Of a stretch of DNA of 5,683 bases, positions 1 through 5,683 are shown piece after piece; the first letter of the stretch is position 1; the number at the start of each line of letters is the position of its first letter. Source of the stretch: SFJ001 sp045118955 (GTDB lineage: Bacteria > Bacillota > Clostridia > Oscillospirales > Ruminococcaceae); contig JBGVKB010000049.1 in the NCBI GenBank assembly GCA_045118955.1, forward strand, positions 1-5,683. The letters are read 5' to 3'. Position numbers and translations under genes: made by a program. The notes beneath the pieces were generated by a model that did no database searches, was not told the DNA's origin, and saw only the letters and a list, made by a program, of their open reading frames with translations.

Positions 1-84
1 GATGTGGCGGAATTGGCAGACGCGCTAGATTCAGGTTCTAGTGACAGCAATGTCATATGGGTTCAAGTCCCTTCATCCGCACCA
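1..84 (+). tRNA. tRNA-Leu (anticodon CAG), 5' end cut by window edge
   Basis: Class II tRNA that decodes CUG leucine codons. The anticodon stem is 25-29 paired with 37-41, with a seven-base loop (30-36) holding CAG at 32-34. The D stem is 7-9 with 21-23. A long variable arm (42-46 with 51-55, five perfect pairs) is typical of tRNA-Leu. The T arm is 57-73, with loop TTCAAGT and one T:T mismatch (58/72). The acceptor strand 74-80 (CATCCGC) pairs with GATG at 1-4, so three 5' bases (expected GCG) lie outside the window. Discriminator A81 and CCA 82-84 are encoded in the DNA. Confidence 0.97.
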
Positions 85-87
85 AAG

Positions 88-120
88 GAGCACTGCAAAA
101 GCAGTGCTCTTTTTTGTTTT
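88..120 (+). terminator. Intrinsic terminator of the tRNA-Leu transcript
   Basis: A perfect 9-bp stem, GAGCACTGC (88-96) with GCAGTGCTC (101-109), closes on an AAAA loop and is followed by six T (110-115), then G and TTTT. It starts three bases after the CCA end, so it should end tRNA transcription and insulate the chaperone genes downstream. Confidence 0.95.
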
Positions 121-161
121 GTGTGCAGCGGACGGGCAATTGTTAATTTTTCTGTACAAAT

Positions 162-191
162 CTGTCACCCTGCGGGGTTTTGTTGTATAAT
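162..191 (+). promoter_or_regulatory. Sigma-A-like promoter of the J-TPR/hscC operon
   Basis: The -10 box is a perfect TATAAT (186-191). The best -35 candidate is CTGTCA (162-167, four of six matches to TTGACA) with an 18-bp spacer. An AT-rich stretch at about 138-161 could act as an UP element. Transcription would start near 198, leaving a leader of about 40 nt before the ATG at 239. No CIRCE inverted repeat (the HrcA operator) is visible, so control by the classical heat-shock repressor is not supported. The -10 box is convincing; the -35 box is weak. Confidence 0.75.
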
Positions 192-238
192 GGTCTCAGT
201 TATACGCCCCTCATCGATGCGGGAAAGGACGGTACGGT

Positions 239-3200
239 ATGGATTGGACACTGCTGGGCATTGAGCCTGTGAAGGATAAAACGGCCATCACCGCGGCCTA
301 TCGGGCGCGGCTGGTTCAGGTGAACCCCGAGGACAAACCCGAGGAGTTCAAGGCGCTGCGCGCTGCCTACGAGGAAGCACTGCGTCTGGCAGACGCCCCC
401 GACGAGGCCCCCGCGCGGGACGAAAGCCCGGTGGGGCTGTGGATGGAGAAGGTGCGCGCCCTGTACGGGGACTTTGCTGCCCGCATCCGGCCGGACAACT
501 GGCGGGCGCTGCTGAGCGACGAGGTGTGCGTGGCGCTGGACAAGCGCCCGCAGGCGGAAGAGGCGCTCCTGCGCTTTTTGATGGAAAACTACTTTGTGCC
601 GCAGGAGGTGTGGCAGGCCTTTGACGAGGCGTTCCGGCTGACTGAGCGGCGGGAGGAGCTGTACGAGAACTACCCCCGCGATTTTGTGGATCACGCGGTG
701 ATGAACGGCATCCGCTACGCAGCCTCGCTGCCCTATGAGTGCTTCCGCCCCGGCACGAACGCGGGTGCCTGCGACGATTACCGCCGCCTGTACTACCGCG
801 CCAACCAGACCGCCCCGGCGGAGATGGGGCCGATCCTGGAGCAGATGGACGCCCTGCCCGAGCGGCACCCCTACGGCGATGCACTGCGCTGCCGCCTGCT
901 CTGGGAGCAGGGGGAGCAGGAGCAAGCCCGGGCGGGCTACCGGGCGCTGGCCGAGGCCTACCCCGACGACAACACGCTGGTGATGGGCTGGGCCGCTGTG
1001 TGCCTTCAGGATGAGAAGCTGGAGGAAGCGGAGCGGCTGTTCCGCCATGTGCTGGAGCTGACCCCCGACCACAACGCCGCCAAGCGGAACCTGGCGGATT
1101 GCCTTGCGGGACAGGGGCGGTTCACCGAGGCCAAGGAGCTGATCTACGACCTGATGCGGGCGGCGGGCGGCGACCAGATGCGGCTGCACCAGTTGAACGA
1201 GGTGCTCCGTGGCTGGAACGAGACCCTCATCCAACAGCGGGAGGAGATCCTTGCCCTGCACCCCGAGGACACCGAAAACGCGCTGGAGCTGGGCTGGTGC
1301 TACCTGCAGAACGACCGCATGGACGACGCGCTGCGGGCGGCGCAGGCGGCCGACCCGAACTATGAGGATCAGTACGCCTACCACAACCTGCACGGCAAGA
1401 TGCGCTACGGGCGGAACGAGTTCGAGCTGGCGCTGGAGCACCTGCGGACGCTGGAGCGCGTCATCCGGGCGATGGAGCCGGACGGCACCGAAAAGACCGC
1501 CAAGCGGCTGCGCCGTCTGCCCGAGGTGCTGCAGATGCAGGGAAGCTGTCTGATGCAGCTCAAGCCCAAGCAGGAGCAGGCCGCCCGCGCCAAGTACGAG
1601 CAGGCGCTGGAGCTGGCCCCCGACAACGCCGAGCTGCTCACCTACACCGGCCGTCTGCTGTGCGCTCTGCGGGACTACGAGCGGGCCGCCGAGGTTCTGA
1701 AAAAGCTGACCCGGGTGATGCCCGGCAGCTACCACGGCTACCTGCTGCTGGCCCAGTGCCTGTACGAGCTGCGCCGCGACCGGGATGCCTTCGACGCCGT
1801 CAATCAGGCGCTGGATCTGGAGGGCGGCGATCTGGGCGTGTATGTGCTGAAGATGCGCATCCTCATCCGCAACCGGGTGTGGCAGGAGGTGCACAGCATT
1901 CTGGACTTCCTGAAGGCGCACAATGTGGGCGAGGAGGCTCCGGTGGTCTGGTGCGAGGCGCTGACCATCGAGCTGGAGCAGAAGGACGAAACGCTGGCTC
2001 TTGCCAAATACAAGGAGCTGGCCGAGCGGGTGGAGAACGGCGAAAGCCTGCCCTGGGCCGCCGAGCTGTACTACCGCATCACCGAGCTGACCGGCAAGCA
2101 GCTGGACGCCCGCAAGCCCGAGGACCGCGCCGAGCTGCTGGCCATTCTGGAAAAGGGCCTGACCCACGACCCGGAGGACATGGACTGTCTGGACTACAAG
2201 GCGTGGCTGCTGAAGCGGGATGAGCGCATCGACGAGGCGCTGGCGATCTACCTGAAGCTGGAGGCTCTGCCCCGCCACTACCTGACGGTGGAGCAGAATC
2301 TGGCGGAGATCTATTACAAGGACCTCTACAAAAACGCGGACAAGGCGCTGCACTACTACCGAATGATGCAGGAGCGCAGCGAGCACCCGGACAACCATTT
2401 CTACATCGGCACCTGCCTGCGGTATCTGGGCGAGTACGAGACCGCCGCGCAGAGCTTCCTGCGGGAGCAGGAGCTTGCCCCGGACGATGTGGACGGCTTC
2501 AACGGCCTCGCCTATGTATACGAGGCGCTGGGCCGCAATGAGGAAGCGCTGGAGCAGGTGGAGAAGGCCATTGCACTGGTGGCCGACCGGGATCGGGATT
2601 ACACCTGGCTGTACAACCACAAGGTGCAGGTGCTGCGCCGTCTGGGACGCCCGCAGGAGGCCATCGAGACCACCACGCTGGCCATCGAGAAATACCAGTA
2701 CGCCTACGGCTACGAGCAGCGGTTCGAGATCTGCTGCCAGTTCGGCCTGTGGGAACAGGCGAAGCTCATGCTGGACGCGTGGAAAAAGAGCAAGGTGCGG
2801 GCAAACGCCTGCGCGGCGGCAGCCATCCGGCTGGATCTGTACACCGGCCGCATGACCAAGGCGCGCCTGGCGCTGGCTGCCGGCAAGAGCAAGCTGAACA
2901 AGGGCGATCTGGAGAGCCTGCAGCTTCAGATCGCCGAGCTGGACGCGGACTTCGCCAAGCCTGTGGAGATCTGGATCGACCGCAGCAAGGGGAACCGCGA
3001 TCGCACCAACGTGCTGATGAATCTGGCCGAAGCCAAGCTGTGGGCGGGCGACAAGGCCGAGAGCGTGCGGCTTGCGGAGGAGGCCGTCGCCCTGCTGGAG
3101 GACAAGCTGGGCGGCTGCCTGAACAATGAGGCGCTGTACCGCAGCCGCCTTGCCATGGTGCTGGCGCTGGCCGGCCGGCAGGAGGAGGCCCGCGCCCAGC

Positions 3201-3406
3201 TTGCCCGGGTGCGCGCGCTGCCCCTGTGCGAGAGCTGCGACTACGGCGCCTGCAAGGACGCGGACATTTTTGAGGCCACCATGGAGGATGTCTGGGGCAA
3301 CACCGACCGGGCGCTGGAGCTGTTCCGCGCCGGCATGGCCAACTGGCCGGATGAGCTGGATTTCGCCACCGGTGTGGCCCGCATCAACAAGAGAAAGGGA
3401 AAATGA
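239..3406 (+). CDS. J-like domain / TPR-repeat protein, probable co-chaperone of the adjacent HscC
   Basis: A 1055-residue protein with no signal peptide or membrane segment, so probably cytoplasmic. Residues 3-48 match a J domain: an LGI start, helix II around AYRARL (20-25), a very short loop, and helix III around FKALRAAYEEAL (37-48). The loop reads N29-P30-E31-D32 where active J domains have His-Pro-Asp. Residues about 65-165 form a helical block rich in W, L and F, which I believe recurs in J-like partners of HscC. From about 213 to the end, TPR-type helix pairs are clear, for example 247-280, 281-310, 431-464, 465-497, 720-750, 753-784, 791-822, 925-955, 967-995 and 1011-1038. C997, C1000 and C1005 form a CX2CX4C cluster. 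The ATG at 239 is chosen for AAAGGA at 224-229, nine bases upstream, and because the J-like fold begins at residue 3. It is the first gene of a two-gene operon, four bases from the Hsp70 gene; its role as Hsp70 partner is inferred from that and the J-like fold. Clients are unknown. Confidence 0.9.
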   Translation: MDWTLLGIEPVKDKTAITAAYRARLVQVNPEDKPEEFKALRAAYEEALRLADAPDEAPARDESPVGLWMEKVRALYGDFAARIRPDNWRALLSDEVCVALDKRPQAEEALLRFLMENYFVPQEVWQAFDEAFRLTERREELYENYPRDFVDHAVMNGIRYAASLPYECFRPGTNAGACDDYRRLYYRANQTAPAEMGPILEQMDALPERHPYGDALRCRLLWEQGEQEQARAGYRALAEAYPDDNTLVMGWAAVCLQDEKLEEAERLFRHVLELTPDHNAAKRNLADCLAGQGRFTEAKELIYDLMRAAGGDQMRLHQLNEVLRGWNETLIQQREEILALHPEDTENALELGWCYLQNDRMDDALRAAQAADPNYEDQYAYHNLHGKMRYGRNEFELALEHLRTLERVIRAMEPDGTEKTAKRLRRLPEVLQMQGSCLMQLKPKQEQAARAKYEQALELAPDNAELLTYTGRLLCALRDYERAAEVLKKLTRVMPGSYHGYLLLAQCLYELRRDRDAFDAVNQALDLEGGDLGVYVLKMRILIRNRVWQEVHSILDFLKAHNVGEEAPVVWCEALTIELEQKDETLALAKYKELAERVENGESLPWAAELYYRITELTGKQLDARKPEDRAELLAILEKGLTHDPEDMDCLDYKAWLLKRDERIDEALAIYLKLEALPRHYLTVEQNLAEIYYKDLYKNADKALHYYRMMQERSEHPDNHFYIGTCLRYLGEYETAAQSFLREQELAPDDVDGFNGLAYVYEALGRNEEALEQVEKAIALVADRDRDYTWLYNHKVQVLRRLGRPQEAIETTTLAIEKYQYAYGYEQRFEICCQFGLWEQAKLMLDAWKKSKVRANACAAAAIRLDLYTGRMTKARLALAAGKSKLNKGDLESLQLQIAELDADFAKPVEIWIDRSKGNRDRTNVLMNLAEAKLWAGDKAESVRLAEEAVALLEDKLGGCLNNEALYRSRLAMVLALAGRQEEARAQLARVRALPLCESCDYGACKDADIFEATMEDVWGNTDRALELFRAGMANWPDELDFATGVARINKRKGK
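3394..3400 (+). promoter_or_regulatory. Ribosome binding site of hscC, inside the end of the preceding gene
   Basis: AAAGGGA lies 10 bases before the ATG at 3411 and 13 before the in-frame ATG at 3414. The spacing favours 3411. The site overlaps the last codons of the J-TPR gene, whose TGA is at 3404-3406, so translation of the two genes is probably coupled. Confidence 0.7.
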
Positions 3407-3410
3407 CACT

Positions 3411-5108
3411 ATGATGATCGGCATCGATCTGGGGACGACCAACAGCCTTGCCGCCTGCTTTAAGGACGGCAAGGCGACCATCATCCCCAACCGGCTGGGC
3501 AGTCGGCTGACCCCCTCGGTGGTCAGCGTGGACCCGGCGGGGGAGGGCACCGTCTATGTGGGCGAGACCGCCCGGGAGCGGGGCATGACCCGCCCGCTGG
3601 AGACCGCGAGTGTGTTCAAGCGCAGCATGGGCACCGACCGGGAATATCTGCTGGGCGGCCGGCGGTTCAGCGCGGAGGAGCTGTCCGGTCTGGTGCTGCG
3701 CAGTCTGAAGGAGGACGCGGAGGTCTATCTGGGTGAGGAGGTCACCGAGGCCATCATCAGCGTGCCCGCCTATTTCAACGACCTGCAGCGCAAGGCCACC
3801 AAGCTGGCGGGCGAGCTGGCGGGGCTGAAGGTGAGCCGCATCATCAACGAGCCGACCGCCGCCGCCATCGCCTACGGCATGGCGGGCAGCGAGGACGCCC
3901 GGTATCTGGTGTTCGATCTGGGCGGCGGCACCTTCGATGTGTCCATTCTGGAAAAGTTCGGCCCGGTCATCGAGGTACACGCCATCGCGGGCGACAACTT
4001 CATCGGCGGCGAGGACTTCACCCAGCTTTTGGCGACCATGTACCTGCAGCGGGCGGCGGTGGCCCCCGAGTCGCTGGATCTGCTCACCATGAGCCGGGTG
4101 CGCAAGGAGGCCGAGCGCTGCAAGTGTGAGTTCTCCCGCAGCAGTGAGGTGACCATGAGCTGCACCCTCGACGGACAGCCCTTTGAGATGACCGTCACGC
4201 TGGCTGAGTATGAGAAGGCCTGCGCCCCTCTGCTGGAGAAGCTGCGCCGCCCCATCGAGCGCAGTCTGCAGGATGCGGGGGTGAGTCTGGACGAGATCGA
4301 CCAGATCGTGCTGGTGGGCGGTGCCACCCGTCTGCCGGTGGTGCGCCAGTTTGTGGCGCGGCTGTTCGGGCGCATCCCCGGCACCATGGTGGACCCGGAC
4401 GAGGCGGTGGCCATCGGCGCGGCGCTGCAGTGCGGCATGAAGGCCCGGGACAAGGAGATCCGCGAGGTGGTGCTCACCGACGTGTGCCCCTTTACGCTGG
4501 GCACCGAGGTGATGGTGGACAACGGCCTGTTTGAAGAGGGCGGCCACTACCTGCCCATCATCGAGCGGAACACGGTCATCCCGGTGAGCCGCACCCAGAC
4601 GGTGTACACCGCACGGGACGACCAGACCCGGGTGAACGTGAAGGTGCTGCAGGGCGAGAGCCGCATGGCTTACAACAACCTGCTGCTGGGCGAGGTGTCC
4701 GTGCCGGTGCCTGCCGGCCCCAAGGGCAAGGAGTCGGTGGACATCACCTACACCTACGATGTGAACTCCCTGCTGGAGGTGGAGATCCGGGTGAACTCCA
4801 CCGGTGTGACCCGCAAGGTCATCATCCAGAACGAGCAGAACCGCATCAGCGAGGAGGAAGCCGCCGCCCGCATGGAGAAGCTGCAGTACCTGAAGCAGAA
4901 CCCCCGCCACGAGGAGGCCAACAAGCTGCTCATCCTGCGCAGCGAACGCCTGTACGAGCGGTTCAGCGGCGAGACCCGCATGGTCATCGACCGGGCGGTG
5001 ATGGAGTTTGAGCGGGTGCTGGCCAAGCAGGATCGCACCGAGATCGAGCGTGCCCGCAAAAAGCTGGCAAAGCTGCTGGACGAGATCGAGTTCGACACCC
5101 GGCGGTGA
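3411..5108 (+). CDS. hscC: HscC-type Hsp70 chaperone
   Basis: A 565-residue cytoplasmic ATP-dependent chaperone of the Hsp70 family. The nucleotide-binding domain spans about 1-350: phosphate-1 motif DLGTTNS (6-12), K70, SVPAYFND (117-124), INEPTAAAIAYG (145-156), phosphate-2 motif FDLGGGTFD (168-176) and adenosine motif VLVGGATRLP (300-309). By alignment to E. coli DnaK, the catalytic residues D8, K70, E171, D194 and T199 correspond to D6, K70, E147, D169 and T174, all present. The interdomain linker is about 352-358 (VVLTD at 353-357). The beta substrate-binding domain is about 359-475, and the helical lid (about 480-565) is short. The HscC assignment rests on remembered similarity to E. 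coli HscC (about 556 residues): LVLRSLKEDAE (94-104), AGDNFIGGEDF (193-203), LTDVCP (355-360) and PIIERNT (382-388). There is no EEVD-like tail. Start ATG 3411 is followed by a second ATG at 3414, also possible. In E. coli, HscC works with the J-like proteins DjlB/DjlC; the J-TPR gene just upstream fits that role. A more general 'Hsp70 family protein' label is the fallback. Confidence 0.93.
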   Translation: MMIGIDLGTTNSLAACFKDGKATIIPNRLGSRLTPSVVSVDPAGEGTVYVGETARERGMTRPLETASVFKRSMGTDREYLLGGRRFSAEELSGLVLRSLKEDAEVYLGEEVTEAIISVPAYFNDLQRKATKLAGELAGLKVSRIINEPTAAAIAYGMAGSEDARYLVFDLGGGTFDVSILEKFGPVIEVHAIAGDNFIGGEDFTQLLATMYLQRAAVAPESLDLLTMSRVRKEAERCKCEFSRSSEVTMSCTLDGQPFEMTVTLAEYEKACAPLLEKLRRPIERSLQDAGVSLDEIDQIVLVGGATRLPVVRQFVARLFGRIPGTMVDPDEAVAIGAALQCGMKARDKEIREVVLTDVCPFTLGTEVMVDNGLFEEGGHYLPIIERNTVIPVSRTQTVYTARDDQTRVNVKVLQGESRMAYNNLLLGEVSVPVPAGPKGKESVDITYTYDVNSLLEVEIRVNSTGVTRKVIIQNEQNRISEEEAAARMEKLQYLKQNPRHEEANKLLILRSERLYERFSGETRMVIDRAVMEFERVLAKQDRTEIERARKKLAKLLDEIEFDTRR

Positions 5109-5128
5109 ATCAAAACAGAGAGCATAGA

Positions 5129-5157
5129 GGGCGGACCCCCGGCGGGGTCTGCCCTTT
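5129..5157 (+). terminator. Probable intrinsic terminator after hscC
   Basis: An 11-bp stem (5129-5139 with 5144-5154, one G:T pair) closes on the four-base loop CGGC. It starts 20 bases after the hscC stop. Only TTT follows, then GCTGCTTC, so the T-tract is poor and read-through is possible. The long GC stem in an otherwise AT-rich gap makes a terminator the best reading. Confidence 0.75.
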
Positions 5158-5196
5158 GCTGCTTCATGCGGAAGGGAATTTCTGTAAAATCACCCG

Positions 5197-5225
5197 TTTT
5201 CAGTGAAAATTATGCGAATTATGAA
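5197..5225 (+). promoter_or_regulatory. Possible promoter of the downstream lipoprotein gene
   Basis: TTTTCA (5197-5202, four of six matches to the -35 consensus) is followed after 17 bp by TATGAA (5220-5225). The surrounding 5175-5230 is AT-rich, unlike the genes on either side. A second -10-like box, TATGAT (5247-5252), has no good -35 partner. A promoter is expected here because a terminator precedes and a gene with a strong ribosome binding site follows. The exact boxes are uncertain. Confidence 0.4.
5208..5223 (+). repeat. Short direct repeat AATTATG in the promoter region
   Basis: AATTATG occurs at 5208-5214 and again at 5217-5223, a 9-bp period with only CG between copies. It overlaps the proposed -10 box. 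It could be a tandem regulator half-site or chance in AT-rich DNA. Confidence 0.4.
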
Positions 5226-5275
5226 ATAAAGCCGCGCACCAATGCGTATGATGGAAGGAGAACGGATTTTTACGG

Positions 5276-5283
5276 AAAGGAGG
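5276..5283 (+). promoter_or_regulatory. Strong ribosome binding site that fixes the start of the last gene
   Basis: AAAGGAGG sits seven bases before the ATG at 5291, at ideal length and spacing. This supports that start over the earlier ATGs at 5248 and 5251, which are in other frames and have no such site upstream. A second purine-rich run, GGAAGGAG (5253-5260), has no start codon at a useful distance. Confidence 0.85.
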
Positions 5284-5290
5284 GCGGAGG

Positions 5291-5683
5291 ATGCTGAAAA
5301 AGCTTTGCTTTGCGCTGGCGCTGCTGCTGCTGACCACCGGCTGCAGCGGGCTGGGGCTGTGGCTCGCGGTGGCGGGCACGCTGCGGGAGCGGCAGCCGGC
5401 CCCTCCGCCCGCCCAGACGGTGCAGGCGGAGGCCATGCCGGATGCCCCCGCCCAGCCGCCGGCATCGCTGTGGGATCCCGCGTCCCTCGCCCTGAGCGCC
5501 CGGGAGGGGCGGTACCGGCTGAACGACCCCTTCGGCAGCGGAGAGGAGCTGCCCTTGCCCGCCGAGGTGACCGAGGCCGCCCGGGAGGTGGCTGTGACCG
5601 ACCTGGCGGTGGAGGGGGAGAACCTGTATGTGGCGCTGCTGCGCCTGCCCTTTGGGGAGGAGCCGCAGGGGACGCTGTACCGC
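5291..5683 (+). CDS. Probable lipoprotein or membrane-anchored exported protein, 3' end outside window
   Basis: The first 131 codons are open, with no stop before the window ends. The N-terminus has two lysines (3-4), a hydrophobic run (5-14) and LTTGC (14-18), which fits a lipoprotein signal peptide with C18 as the lipidated residue; the -3 position is Thr rather than the usual Leu. Hydrophobicity continues to about residue 29 (GLGLWLAVAG, 20-29), so an uncleaved membrane anchor is an alternative. Residues about 35-58 are a Pro/Ala/Gln-rich, probably disordered linker, followed by a region with beta-like alternation (for example VAVTDLAVEGENLYVALL, 100-117) that should face outside the cell. 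I do not recognise the family. Its own ribosome binding site and the hairpin behind hscC suggest a separate transcript, so a link to the chaperone pair is not implied. Confidence 0.8.
   Translation, partial: MLKKLCFALALLLLTTGCSGLGLWLAVAGTLRERQPAPPPAQTVQAEAMPDAPAQPPASLWDPASLALSAREGRYRLNDPFGSGEELPLPAEVTEAAREVAVTDLAVEGENLYVALLRLPFGEEPQGTLYR

Noticed and set aside
1..84. tRNA 3' end as an integration (att) site for a mobile element
   Set aside because: No integrase, no repeated tRNA 3' segment downstream, and the following genes share codon style with no sign of a foreign block.
88..109. Possible CIRCE heat-shock operator (GAGCACTGC...GCAGTGCTC resembles its GAGTGC half-sites)
   Set aside because: The halves do not match TTAGCACTC-N9-GAGTGCTAA, the loop is four bases rather than nine, and the T-run and position after the tRNA fit a terminator.
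4..264. Small open frame running through the tRNA, terminator and promoter
   Set aside because: It crosses a structural RNA and its terminator and has no ribosome binding site.
3126..3410. N-terminal extension of the Hsp70 reading frame upstream of 3411
   Set aside because: The extension overlaps the J-TPR gene, is Arg/Pro/Ala/Trp-rich shadow sequence, and Hsp70 proteins begin a few residues before DLGTT, as with the ATG at 3411.
200..3550. Very long open frame (1116 codons) on the minus strand over the J-TPR gene
   Set aside because: It is codon-in-register antisense and open only because the sense gene avoids TTA, CTA and TCA. The translation is low-complexity (Leu, Val, Gln, His, Gly) with no recognisable domain, while the sense strand encodes a clear J-like/TPR protein with a ribosome binding site.
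3384..4910. Long open frame (508 codons) on the minus strand over hscC
   Set aside because: Same antisense codon-bias effect; the plus strand carries unmistakable Hsp70 motifs throughout.
5248..5290. Earlier start for the last gene at the ATGs at 5248/5251
   Set aside because: Neither ATG is in frame with the signal-peptide frame at 5291, neither has a ribosome binding site upstream, and the frame from 5248 gives a Gly/Ala/Arg-rich shadow.

Overview
The window looks like a chromosomal segment of a GC-rich Firmicute, most likely an Oscillospiraceae/Ruminococcaceae gut anaerobe of the Faecalibacterium-Gemmiger-Subdoligranulum kind. Four things support this: a tRNA with an encoded CCA end, strong AAAGGAGG-type ribosome binding sites, AT-rich intergenic DNA with a near-perfect sigma-A -10 box, and very GC-rich coding sequence dominated by CTG leucine codons. 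The placement rests on style, not on a database match. All genes point to the right.

Layout. Positions 1-84 hold a tRNA-Leu (anticodon CAG) that lacks its first three bases, followed by a textbook intrinsic terminator (88-115). A sigma-A-like promoter (162-191) then drives two genes separated by only 4 nt. The first (239-3406) encodes a 1055-residue soluble protein: a short J-like domain, a conserved helical stretch, then a long array of tetratricopeptide (TPR) repeats. The second (3411-5108) encodes a 565-residue Hsp70 that resembles HscC rather than DnaK. A GC-rich hairpin with a weak T-tract (5129-5157) closes the unit. After an AT-rich gap, a third gene starts at 5291 and runs off the end; it encodes a probable lipoprotein or membrane-anchored exported protein that I do not recognise.

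How the genes work together. The pair looks like a dedicated chaperone machine: an HscC-type Hsp70 with a complete ATPase site, plus its own J-type partner. In E. coli, HscC works with the membrane-anchored J-like proteins DjlB/DjlC; here the J-like module is fused to a very large TPR scaffold without membrane segments. The most striking detail is that the J loop reads Asn-Pro-Glu-Asp instead of the essential His-Pro-Asp, while the Hsp70 keeps its catalytic residues and the arginine that normally contacts the J loop. The function and clients of this machine cannot be read from the sequence.
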